Below, one piece after another: positions 1 through 7,165 of a DNA stretch of 64,000 bases (position 1 is its first letter; every line of letters starts with the position of its first letter). This DNA is from Balneola sp965230095. Its GTDB lineage: Bacteria; Bacteroidota; Rhodothermia; Balneolales; Balneolaceae. The notes below the pieces were generated by a model. It was given only the letters and a program-made list of their open reading frames with translations. It was not told where the DNA came from and did not search any database. The stretch covers positions 1,054,001 through 1,118,000 of the forward strand of contig OZ245946.1 in the NCBI GenBank assembly GCA_965230095.1. Reading direction: 5' to 3'. A program made the translations under genes and the position numbers.

Positions 1-1
1 A

Positions 2-73
2 GGCATCGTTACCGGTGATGATCTTGATCTCCTGTCGAGCTGGAGAGACAACCCCGACACCTGGCCTAATTAG
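2..73 (+). CDS. C-terminal tail of an upstream gene (partial)
   Basis: One open frame enters from the window edge and ends at TAG, 26 bases before miaB. It gives 23 residues ending SSWRDNPDTWPN. No family can be recognised from so short an acidic tail. The close spacing and same strand suggest it is the gene before miaB, possibly co-transcribed. Confidence 0.45.
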   Translation, partial: GIVTGDDLDLLSSWRDNPDTWPN

Positions 74-99
74 AATTTTAGTTTGAAAAGAGAAGTACA

Positions 100-1458
100 G
101 TGAGTAACAAGAAATTTTTTATTGAAACCTACGGCTGTCAGATGAATTTCGCTGATTCGGAGGTGGTGAATTCAATTCTTATCGAAGATGGAATGAAATT
201 AGCCGACAACCCCGAAAGCGCGGATGTTGTTTTGGTTAACACTTGCTCTATTCGTGAGAATGCAGAAACAAAGGTTTGGAACAGGTTAAAAGAGCTCCGT
301 AAAATCAAAAAGTCTAATAAAGAACTAACCGTTGGTGTACTTGGCTGTATGGCTGAGCGTATCAAAGACAGAATTATTGAGCAGGAGCATTTAGTTGATA
401 TCGTTGTTGGTCCGGACGCTTACCGCGATATTCCACGCTTGCTTCAGGAAGTAGATGATGGAAGAAAAGCAGTAAATGTATTGCTTTCTCTGGAAGAGAC
501 TTATGCTGATATCACTCCGGTAAGAACCGTTGGTAACGGCGTTTCTGCCTTTGTTTCCATTATGCGCGGTTGTGATAATATGTGCTCTTTCTGCGTGGTT
601 CCGTTTACCCGTGGACGTGAAAGAAGTCGGCCTATGGAAAGTATCTTAAAAGAAGTTCGGCAGTTAAGCGACGAAGGAATTAAAGAAATTACCCTGCTTG
701 GACAGAATGTAAATTCCTACAAAGACGGTGAAAATTCTTTTGCTAAACTGATGCTGGCTTGTAGTCAGGTTAACCCTGAAATTCGCTTCAGATTTTCTTC
801 ACCACATCCGAAGGACTTCCCGATCGAATTACTTCATATCATAGCGGAGCAGCCAAATTTGTGCAACTATATTCACATTCCCGCTCAGGCAGGTAGCGAT
901 TCTATGTTAGAAAGAATGCGCCGACCTTATACCCGTGAGCAGTATTTGGAACTGATCGACCAGATGAGAGTCATTATACCGGGCGTTTCTTTCTCTACAG
1001 ATATTATAGCAGGTTTCTGCCACGAAACTGAAGAAGAGCACCAGCAAACGCTCAGCCTGATGAAAGAAGTAGGCTATGACCTCGCTTACATGTTCGCTTA
1101 TTCTGAACGTGAAAGAACATTAGCTCATCGTAAATTCGAAGATGACGTTCCTGAAGAAGTTAAAAAGAGACGTTTATCTGAGATCATTACTCAGCAAATG
1201 GATATTCAGGGTGAAAGAAACAAGAATGAGATCGGAGAACGCCATTTGGTGCTTGTAGAAGGAACCAGTAAAAAATCTGAAGAGCAAATGAGCGGGCGTA
1301 CCGATACAAATAAGATCTGTGTATTTGACCGAAGAGATTTTGAGCCGGGTGATTATGTGGAAGTTGAAATAACTGATTGTACTTCTGCTACCCTTCTTGC
1401 TAAACCCATCAAAAAGAGCAGTATTTCTGAATTTTTCGGAGTAGCTGTAGAAGCATAA
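100..1458 (+). CDS. miaB: MiaB, tRNA-2-methylthio-N6-isopentenyladenosine methylthiotransferase
   Basis: Radical-SAM enzyme that adds the 2-methylthio group to i6A37 of tRNAs reading UNN codons. The N-terminal UPF0004 domain carries the three auxiliary-cluster cysteines C13 (TYGCQMN), C49 (NTCSIRE) and C83 (LGCMAE). The radical-SAM CxxxCxxC motif is C158/C162/C165 (GCDNMCSFC), and a C-terminal TRAM domain starts near residue 380. The length of 452 is normal. The start is GTG, preceded by a purine-rich AAAAGAGAAG stretch. The next gene begins directly after its stop, so the two are probably co-transcribed. Identification is secure; the family also contains MtaB/RimO, but the motif spacing and overall sequence fit MiaB best. 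Confidence 0.95.
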   Translation: MSNKKFFIETYGCQMNFADSEVVNSILIEDGMKLADNPESADVVLVNTCSIRENAETKVWNRLKELRKIKKSNKELTVGVLGCMAERIKDRIIEQEHLVDIVVGPDAYRDIPRLLQEVDDGRKAVNVLLSLEETYADITPVRTVGNGVSAFVSIMRGCDNMCSFCVVPFTRGRERSRPMESILKEVRQLSDEGIKEITLLGQNVNSYKDGENSFAKLMLACSQVNPEIRFRFSSPHPKDFPIELLHIIAEQPNLCNYIHIPAQAGSDSMLERMRRPYTREQYLELIDQMRVIIPGVSFSTDIIAGFCHETEEEHQQTLSLMKEVGYDLAYMFAYSERERTLAHRKFEDDVPEEVKKRRLSEIITQQMDIQGERNKNEIGERHLVLVEGTSKKSEEQMSGRTDTNKICVFDRRDFEPGDYVEVEITDCTSATLLAKPIKKSSISEFFGVAVEA

Positions 1459-2853
1459 GTGAAAACCCGCAGAACATATCTTTTGCGGTGGGTGCTTTTT
1501 GTATTCTTTTTTGCTTTCAATTATTCCTTAAGCTATGCGCAAAAGCAAATAGCCATAGAATGGGACAAGCCAACTGATATTCTCACTTTTAACGAAAACC
1601 TGGCTTTTTTCAGCGATCATAATGTTTCCCACCTTTTGGTGAATCATCCGTTGAATAAAAATGAAATAGCCGCACTGGACAGCTCCAGAATTTCGTTTTT
1701 TGTAAAGCTGGAAAATAAGTTTGTTACTGAGAATCAATTTATCAGCAACTCGGATCAGTATTTGGAATCTGTAAGTTCAGCCAAAGCTTATTACGATTCA
1801 TCTTCAGCTTTTAACGGAATTGTGGCTTTCTCCAATAGTATCATTTCTCAAGATGTGTTGATGATCAATGATGAAGACTTTTTAGAGATAAAAGATCAGA
1901 AAATTCATTCCGTTACCATTCATCCTACTCCGCTTTTCGCTTTTTTTGAACCGCAGGGTTCGTTAGAACAATCCTTATCAGATTTTAAAAACCAACTTTC
2001 TGAAAACGACCTGTCTTTGATCGTAGATGATGTATGGCTGCAGCGAATTTTGCTGGAATTCCCGCATCTTGATCCGGTTTTGACCTCAGAAAATGGAATT
2101 AATCACGAAGAAATAGCTATACCAACTCTCCCTGCTCAGTTTCCTTCAATACACTGGTCAATAGTTATTCTAATTCTGCTTTGGATCAGTCTTGCCATCA
2201 ATGTAGCAACCAATCCAACTTATCTGGAAACTATTCCTCGTTATTTCACAGCGCATCGCTTTTATGTAGATGATATAATGAGCTACAGAGAGAGAACATC
2301 CGCCAGCGCACTTTTTCTTCTGCTTCAACATGCTATTTTTGGTGGATTGGTAAGTTATATACTCGCCAAGGTGTTTATAAGTGATACCGGATTAGAAGCT
2401 TTGTATCATCATATTCCTTATATCGCTGTGATGGGTAAAAACTATTTCTCACTGTTTGTACTCACTTCTGTCTTGGTTCTGATTGTAGAGCTCATTGCAC
2501 TGATCTGGTTGTATGTCCCTAACAAGGAAATGACACATTTTAATCAGGGGTTGAATCTGTTTACCTCTATTTTCCATCTGGATTTTATTCTTATCACTTT
2601 GATGATAACCGTCTACTTCTCGGAATGGAATTCTTCATTCCTGGTGGGCATACTTGCTATACCCTATGTGCTTATCTGGTTTTCCAGTTTTAATATCACC
2701 GCTTTTGATGCCTCCAAAAAGCTGGGAATGCATCGCAATTCTTACCTTTTCAAAACAATCGGATTACATACCATAGTCAGTCTCGGCTTAGTTATCTTAC
2801 TTGCTGTTTTTGATGGATGGTGGGATATACTGGATCTAGTGATTACGGTCTAA
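1459..2853 (+). CDS. Unrecognised exported/membrane protein, 464 aa
   Basis: Begins with GTG immediately after the miaB stop, so translational coupling is likely. An N-terminal hydrophobic stretch ending SYAQ looks like a signal peptide. Residues about 30-230 are soluble and presumably periplasmic, without a motif I recognise. The C-terminal half (from about residue 232) holds roughly six hydrophobic segments, for example around 235-250, 280-300, 325-350, 370-390, 395-415 and 435-460. The architecture of a periplasmic sensor-like region plus a membrane domain is all that can be said. Placement after miaB is probably operon convenience and not functional linkage. Confidence 0.75.
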   Translation: MKTRRTYLLRWVLFVFFFAFNYSLSYAQKQIAIEWDKPTDILTFNENLAFFSDHNVSHLLVNHPLNKNEIAALDSSRISFFVKLENKFVTENQFISNSDQYLESVSSAKAYYDSSSAFNGIVAFSNSIISQDVLMINDEDFLEIKDQKIHSVTIHPTPLFAFFEPQGSLEQSLSDFKNQLSENDLSLIVDDVWLQRILLEFPHLDPVLTSENGINHEEIAIPTLPAQFPSIHWSIVILILLWISLAINVATNPTYLETIPRYFTAHRFYVDDIMSYRERTSASALFLLLQHAIFGGLVSYILAKVFISDTGLEALYHHIPYIAVMGKNYFSLFVLTSVLVLIVELIALIWLYVPNKEMTHFNQGLNLFTSIFHLDFILITLMITVYFSEWNSSFLVGILAIPYVLIWFSSFNITAFDASKKLGMHRNSYLFKTIGLHTIVSLGLVILLAVFDGWWDILDLVITV

Positions 2854-2889
2854 GCTACTCTTTGGGTTACTGATTCATCTCGTTCAGTT

Positions 2890-3126
2890 CCTCCGGTGCG
2901 GAACGCCCCGAAAGCTCTGCTTCTATTTGGTATAACTACTTCAGGTGCACACCGCCGAGCCTGAAGGCTCTACTGGTGTAAAACTCAGTTATAGTTAGAT
3001 TTTCAAGCCCGTAAAGATGTTTAGACCCCGGTAGCATTACCTAGGATCTCACAAACAACCAAGCCATTAGCAAGCTAGGTTAGCTGCTTTACGGAATATT
3101 ATACAGAAACGTACTATCTACGGAGG
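2890..3126 (+). ncRNA. Candidate structured RNA, unrecognised family
   Basis: No credible ORF lies in 2854-3177. The block folds into nested complementary arms: an outer CCTCCG 2890-2895 with CGGAGG 3121-3126; a long arm TATAACT 2931-2937/AGTTATA 2987-2993 containing ACACC 2949-2953/GGTGT 2975-2979 and the tetraloop hairpin GAGCC-TGAA-GGCTC 2957-2970; and a second arm CCGTAAAG 3009-3016/CTTTACGG 3087-3094 enclosing ACCTAG 3039-3044/CTAGGT 3075-3080. A terminator-like hairpin follows at 3128. I looked for tmRNA, RNase P, SRP and tRNA signatures and found none. Strand is inferred from the T-rich tail after the hairpin. It may be a trans-acting RNA or a structure at an island boundary. Confidence 0.45.
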
Positions 3127-3127
3127 G

Positions 3128-3159
3128 AAGGACTATGAGTCCTTGACTTTTTCCTTTTT
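3128..3159 (+). terminator. Intrinsic terminator-like hairpin
   Basis: Perfect 7-bp stem AAGGACT (3128-3134) / AGTCCTT (3138-3144) with loop ATG, followed by GACTTTTTCCTTTTT. It would end a plus-strand transcript covering the structured block at 2890-3126. The stem has only moderate GC content. Confidence 0.5.
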
Positions 3160-3165
3160 AAAGAT

Positions 3166-3180
3166 GTTATAGAGCTTTTA
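3166..3180. repeat. Inverted-repeat boundary of the nuclease-pair cassette (mate at 4355-4369)
   Basis: GTTATAGAGCTTTTA here is the reverse complement, with one mismatch, of the sequence at 4355-4369. The pair brackets the two minus-strand genes between them. In integron cassettes the 5' end (TTRRRY side) and the attC R'' core at the 3' end are complementary in just this way. No complete attC palindrome follows on this side, so the final site is missing or eroded. Confidence 0.5.
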
Positions 3181-3813
3181 AGAGTAGTATGATTCTAGAT
3201 TAACTAAAACCTCACTTTTATCATTATTAATTATGTATTCTTTTAAGAGCTCCATTTCTAAATTGAAATCAAATGGGAAGGAATCGAATGCTATATGTCC
3301 ATCACCTCTTCTTTGATCTCCACCTGAACCAAATTGTAGTTCTACATCTATGACTCCAAATCCAGTGATTCTCATTACATTTTTCTCTCTTAATAATAAT
3401 TCATGTATTTCCAAATCAGAAATGCTATCTATAATAGTATGAGTAGAAATCTCATCTAACTCATGAGGCATATTACTTATTAGATAATTTAAAAGCAGCT
3501 CTTCAAAGCCGTCAATTATTATCTTCTTATCTTTTGGAGGTCGAGCAATTAGTATCCTTAAAGTACAATTTTCAAGTGTGTTAATATAGTCTGTAAACTC
3601 TGCAAGTCTCTTTTTATCAAAACTAGACATTTGAGTTGTTTTAACTTCAAAGATAATTTTTTCTTTATCCTTGAAAGCAATAAGGTCAGCTCTAAATTTA
3701 CCTAAACTTACCTCTCTACTAATTTTATATCCTTTAGACTGATATTCTTCAGCAATTTGCTGTAGGGCAAGTTCTTCAAGATTCTTATAAAGAATTTCTT
3801 TTTTAATTTCCAT
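3178..3813 (-). CDS. PD-(D/E)XK-like nuclease-fold protein (hypothetical), 211 aa
   Basis: Residues 38-60 read as a restriction-endonuclease-like core: GKFRADLIAF (D43), a charged turn, then the strand IIFEVKTT with the E56-x-K58 pair. That D...ExK pattern is characteristic of the PD-(D/E)XK superfamily. The C-terminal half (about 100-211) has no recognised motif. It follows the RusA-like gene with a one-base gap on the same strand, so the two are almost certainly translated from one message. The gene is AT-rich compared with miaB and lies in the accessory island. A DNA-processing or defence role is an inference from the fold and partner; it could also be a PD-(D/E)XK relative without catalytic activity. 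Confidence 0.65.
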   Translation of the reverse strand: MEIKKEILYKNLEELALQQIAEEYQSKGYKISREVSLGKFRADLIAFKDKEKIIFEVKTTQMSSFDKKRLAEFTDYINTLENCTLRILIARPPKDKKIIIDGFEELLLNYLISNMPHELDEISTHTIIDSISDLEIHELLLREKNVMRITGFGVIDVELQFGSGGDQRRGDGHIAFDSFPFDFNLEMELLKEYIINNDKSEVLVNLESYYS

Positions 3814-3814
3814 A

Positions 3815-4339
3815 TTAACCTAGATTGAATTTGTACATGTCCATGTCGAGTGAGCCACATTCTATGAAAACTACATGTTGTTCATTGTTAATGGCATCAA
3901 TTAAGTCTACAACAACATTGCCTGGTACCCCAGTAATATCCAGAAGGTTAAAATCATTTTGATTCAAATCGATACTCCCAGCTATTCTTAATTTGACCTG
4001 TTTATCATCTTGATATAAAAACCCGGTTAAACTGTCCCAAATAGGCTTACTTATATTGTCAGCGTCTGTCCCAGTATTTATACTATGAAAATAGTATGCA
4101 ATTCCATACAGATCACCAGATTTGGGAGTAAGGTTCTGATATAAATTTGAAAATGATTGTCTTATATCATTGAGATACTGTTGCCCTCTGGGACTATTTT
4201 TTTTCCAACTATTGTATGACTTTGGTTGCTTTCTAATAATCGAGCTATAATTCATATTGGGAACTCTGCTAATATTCTTTTGATGATTTTGAGTAAAAAG
4301 GCTTCTCACTCTTTCCAATAAGTTGTTTAAAAAATTCAA
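3815..4339 (-). CDS. RusA-like Holliday-junction resolvase family protein
   Basis: The 174-residue protein carries the RusA hallmark in its C-terminal half: TDADNISK (D92, D94, K98), WDSL (D102) and DDKQV (111-115). These correspond to the family's P-D-x-D-N-x-x-K, D-A-L and D-D-x-Q-V blocks, where the aspartates bind Mg and the lysine assists cleavage. RusA proteins (about 120 aa) resolve Holliday junctions and are usually phage or prophage genes. The extra N-terminal 70 basic residues here are unusual. It is the first gene of a two-gene unit with the PD-(D/E)XK-like protein. Family assignment is by motif only, so a divergent nuclease of the same fold remains possible. Confidence 0.65.
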   Translation of the reverse strand: MNFLNNLLERVRSLFTQNHQKNISRVPNMNYSSIIRKQPKSYNSWKKNSPRGQQYLNDIRQSFSNLYQNLTPKSGDLYGIAYYFHSINTGTDADNISKPIWDSLTGFLYQDDKQVKLRIAGSIDLNQNDFNLLDITGVPGNVVVDLIDAINNEQHVVFIECGSLDMDMYKFNLG

Positions 4340-4354
4340 TATTCTGTGATATTT

Positions 4355-4369
4355 TTAAAGCTCTATAAC
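4355..4369. repeat. Mate of the inverted repeat at 3166-3180
   Basis: TTAAAGCTCTATAAC matches the reverse complement of 3166-3180 at 14 of 15 positions. On the minus strand it reads GTTATAGAGC and coincides with the 3' (R') end of the attC-like site. It therefore marks the start of the downstream cassette carrying the RusA-like and PD-(D/E)XK-like genes. Confidence 0.5.
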
Positions 4370-4496
4370 GGTCTGCGGTTTAACCGGCTTGGCCTTATTG
4401 GCTGGTAATGTAATTAAAACTTGGAATTTCTATAAGCCAACAAATTTTGAATCAACAAATAGTGGCCAAGTCCGTGTTGAAACCGTTGTTAGGTGC
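4360..4496 (-). other. attC: attC-like integron recombination site
   Basis: Read on the minus strand the site opens with GCACCTAAC, a perfect RYYYAAC core (4496-4488), and closes with GTTATAGAGC (4369-4360), a GTTRRRY-like core. Between them the arms pair as an imperfect palindrome: CTTGGCC 4388-4394 with GGCCAAG 4464-4470, CGG 4385-4387 with CCG 4472-4474, AAC 4382-4384 with GTT 4476-4478, and CGGTTT 4376-4381 with AAACCG 4480-4485. An unpaired T (4471) sits in the stem, as the extrahelical base of attC does. The length of 137 bp is within the family range, and the centre is an unconserved loop. It lies just 3' of the minus-strand gene ending at 4528, as a cassette attC should. Confidence 0.7.
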
Positions 4497-4527
4497 ATTT
4501 TAAGTCTATATTTATCATATTACTCAT

Positions 4528-5649
4528 CTATGACTCTAGCGAACAGGAAATATTTTTTACCACTTTATTTGACTGATCAGGTGGAAACAGCCTTTTATAT
4601 TCCTCCCAATCAAAGCTATTTATATGATAATCTGATTCTTTGACTCTAGGAAGATCCGGCTTACATTCTAACGGCCTTAAATTCTCAATATCTAATAGTA
4701 GTTCGGCTACACCTGGAAATACATTGTGGATCTTTTTGTCATCTTCACCAAACTTTATATTTCTTTCCTCCCCATTTAAATCCAAAGTAGCATCAGCTGG
4801 GAGGTCAGAAAACTTTACAGTTACATGAGTAGTTTCAGGTAGATAATATTCCCATATTTCAGTAGCGAGTAAGGTGATCACTATTCCAAAAATCAAAATA
4901 CTTATTTTAATTACTCGCGGTGATAAAAAACGATCTAAAAAAGAACCTTCAGAATAATCAGATTTAGATTGATTATCATATAAATATGCTCCTTTAGATA
5001 AATGTTTTTGTAAGGCTGCAGCTGTTGCATGGTCAACATTAAGTGAACTAGAAATCTCAAGTTCTTTATCAACTTCAGCATTTTTATTTTTTTTGTGACG
5101 TTCAAGATGATCATCAAGTGGAATTATACTTCCTTTTCCAGCTCTTCCTTTAAGACCTTCAAGGTTATTATTAATCCATATATACCGAATATTTCGAAAA
5201 TAAATTTCGGGAATTTGAATGCTGGTGGGATTAGGCCTGATTCCTATATAATGATAGGCTGTGAAGCATACGATTTGTTTCCATACTTTTTCAGATCTTA
5301 CAGAGGAAAAAATGGTAAGTGGAGCTCCTCTCGTGACCATTTCTTTGACCGTATGGTTTGCCACTAATAAGTTGTCATACTTCGTTCGATTTTGAAGCCG
5401 TTTTTCTATTATTTCATATATGTTTAGAGTTGAAAATTCTGTTTTATTATGATATTTATTCAGTTCCTTTGCTATTTCACTCGCCTTTAAGAAACGAGCC
5501 TTTTCTCCTAATACTGAAAATTCTTCAATTTTACTGAGATCAATAAGTGGGCCAAGGGCATCGTGACATATTTCAAGCTCATTACTTCCTAACAATTCAA
5601 AATACTGTGATACTATTTTTGATGGGTTTATTTTTTCTGATTCTTTCAT
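4528..5649 (-). CDS. Unrecognised single-pass membrane protein, 373 aa
   Basis: Residues 1-240 are polar and probably cytoplasmic, with no motif I recognise. One hydrophobic helix lies at about 246-266 (ISILIFGIVITLLATEIWEY). The last 100 residues would be outside the membrane and contain a short beta-rich stretch (DLPADATLDLNGEE) resembling a PEGA/carboxypeptidase-like module. The ATG overlaps the stop of the ABC permease by four bases (ATGA), so it belongs to the transporter operon and may be a regulator or accessory protein for it. It is followed directly by the attC-like site. Function unknown. Confidence 0.7.
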   Translation of the reverse strand: MKESEKINPSKIVSQYFELLGSNELEICHDALGPLIDLSKIEEFSVLGEKARFLKASEIAKELNKYHNKTEFSTLNIYEIIEKRLQNRTKYDNLLVANHTVKEMVTRGAPLTIFSSVRSEKVWKQIVCFTAYHYIGIRPNPTSIQIPEIYFRNIRYIWINNNLEGLKGRAGKGSIIPLDDHLERHKKNKNAEVDKELEISSSLNVDHATAAALQKHLSKGAYLYDNQSKSDYSEGSFLDRFLSPRVIKISILIFGIVITLLATEIWEYYLPETTHVTVKFSDLPADATLDLNGEERNIKFGEDDKKIHNVFPGVAELLLDIENLRPLECKPDLPRVKESDYHINSFDWEEYKRLFPPDQSNKVVKNISCSLES

Positions 5650-6394
5650 ATGACTAGTCTTGGTTTTTTCAATAATTTTTCAGAGAAAAAGCCAGTTAGT
5701 TGCACAATGGAATCAATTGCTATACCGGATACTGCAATGACAATCGTAGTGATGAGGGCATCCTGTATGGGCAAATGAATAACCTCAATAAATGAAACGA
5801 CAGAACCGATTCCATAACCACCAATAATTTGTTCATGAACAATAACAAGGATAAATGCTAATGAAGCACCGTATCGAATACCCTGTAAAATTTCAGAATG
5901 GGTAGATGGCAGAATTATGCTGGATAGTATTCTTTTTGAAGGTGTATTAGAACGTTCGCCAATAAAGATTTTAGACATCTTGCACTGTAGGAATGCATGT
6001 AGAATCTGAGACGAAATGAGTGGCCAAGTGCTAACAACTGCAAACAAAATAGCACCAGGTCTTCCTGAAATACCACCAATGACGCGGGTACCTGCGATAA
6101 ATAAGGGGGGGAGAAGAACTAAAAATGGCAGCCAGGCTATAGATGGAATAGATCTTAAACCAGTAACCACTTGATCCACTTTTGAGAGGCCTTTACGCCC
6201 AAAAAAAATATAACTTAAACTAGAAATCAATAAAGAAACTAATGAAGCAAGACAACAGCAATTATTGTAGTTAAAAGGGTCTCTAATAACGAAAAATACA
6301 CACCAGAGATACCAACATATTTTACCACATTGTTCGTATAAAAAAAAGGAGTTAAAAACCCTAAAAGTAAGAAAATTAAGCGTCCAACAGGCAT
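5646..6394 (-). pseudogene. Frameshifted ABC importer permease (SsuC/TauC/NitT type)
   Basis: Binding-protein-dependent permease of a three-part importer. Two frames together make a full-length protein of about 245 residues. From ATG at 6394, 51 codons give hydrophobic sequence including SLLETLLTTIIAVV and then hit TAG at 6239-6241. A frame displaced by one base carries on with LASLVSLLISSLSYIFF and the typical LRSIPSIAWLPFLVL segment, to the stop at 5646. The shift falls around 6243-6260, and adding one base there restores the reading frame. The longest intact part is 5646-6230, opening at a TTG. Either the gene is inactivated or the base is a sequencing error. It starts 17 bases after the ATPase stop. 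Confidence 0.7.
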
Positions 6395-6411
6395 AGATTT
6401 TTTTTAGAAGG

Positions 6412-7164
6412 TTATTCTACAACTACTTGCATAATTTTTTGGATATATTTAGATAATTGTTTTGCACTGATATCCTGTGATTTTTGTTCTATTTCAATTA
6501 GTTTAAACTCGCTATTCTTTAAAACAAGAACTTGATCTGAAAAAACCACAGCTTCCTCTATATTATGAGTTACTGAGAGGATTGCGAGATTAAGTTTTTT
6601 GGCAATTTTTCTCAATCCTAAGATAATTTTTCGTCTTCGTTTATGATCGATGGCTGATACAGCTTCATCAAGAAGTAGAAGTTCTTTTGCAAAAAGTAGC
6701 TCACGGGTTAGTATTATTGATTGCATTTCACCCCCACTCATACTACCTCCCAATTTTTTTAATGGAAGAGACTGATTAAATAAATCATTTATCTCAGTAA
6801 TAAACACTTCGTCAATTTCTTCAAAAGCATCGTCCCAATTTCCAGATTTTAAAAAAAAAGGAAATACTAAGTTTTCTATACCACTGAGCCATTCAAAAAT
6901 GGATTTGGAAGGTGTTTGAGGAACATATCCAACAAATTTTGAATCTGGCATATTTACACTAGATGATTGAAACCAAAAAGTGTTTGGAGTTGGATATCCT
7001 GCTAACCAGTTAAGAAGTGTTGTTTTTCCAGAACCATTTGATCCAAATATTGTAACAATCTTCGACTTTTGTACACCAAAATGAAGATCTGCAAGAAGAG
7101 GCTCTTCTTTCTTACTAGAATTTTCATCATACCCACAGGAGAATCCATTGATACTTAAGACCAT
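6412..7164 (-). CDS. ABC transporter ATP-binding protein (nitrate/sulfonate/taurine-type importer)
   Basis: Energises the importer encoded around it. It has Walker A GSNGSGKTT, an ABC signature in the form MSGGEMQ (diverged from LSGGQ), Walker B LLLLDEA and the H-loop SVTHNIEEA. I chose ATG at 7164, one base after the substrate-binding-protein stop. A longer frame from 7203 would overlap that gene by 38 bases and add only a non-conserved extension. Total length is then 250, normal for SsuB/TauB-type ATPases. The permease follows 17 bases downstream. The signature deviation and AT-rich composition fit an acquired, diverged system; substrate cannot be read from this subunit. Confidence 0.85.
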   Translation of the reverse strand: MVLSINGFSCGYDENSSKKEEPLLADLHFGVQKSKIVTIFGSNGSGKTTLLNWLAGYPTPNTFWFQSSSVNMPDSKFVGYVPQTPSKSIFEWLSGIENLVFPFFLKSGNWDDAFEEIDEVFITEINDLFNQSLPLKKLGGSMSGGEMQSIILTRELLFAKELLLLDEAVSAIDHKRRRKIILGLRKIAKKLNLAILSVTHNIEEAVVFSDQVLVLKNSEFKLIEIEQKSQDISAKQLSKYIQKIMQVVVE

Positions 7165-7165
7165 A

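Noticed and set aside
2854..3177. tmRNA, RNase P RNA, SRP RNA or tRNA in the structured block
   Set aside because: I looked for the tmRNA tag and tRNA-like ends, RNase P GAGGAAAGTCC and ACAGAA context, the SRP motif and tRNA arms; none fits, only an isolated ACAGAA.
4389..4643. 84-codon plus-strand frame across the attC-like site
   Set aside because: It covers the palindrome and lies antisense to the end of the 373-codon gene; it has no recognisable protein features.
6101..6115. Poly-G tract (7 bases, 6105-6111) as a phase-variation site
   Set aside because: Both shifted frames give poor protein over the next 40 codons, and the current frame reads through; the break is at about 6250 instead.
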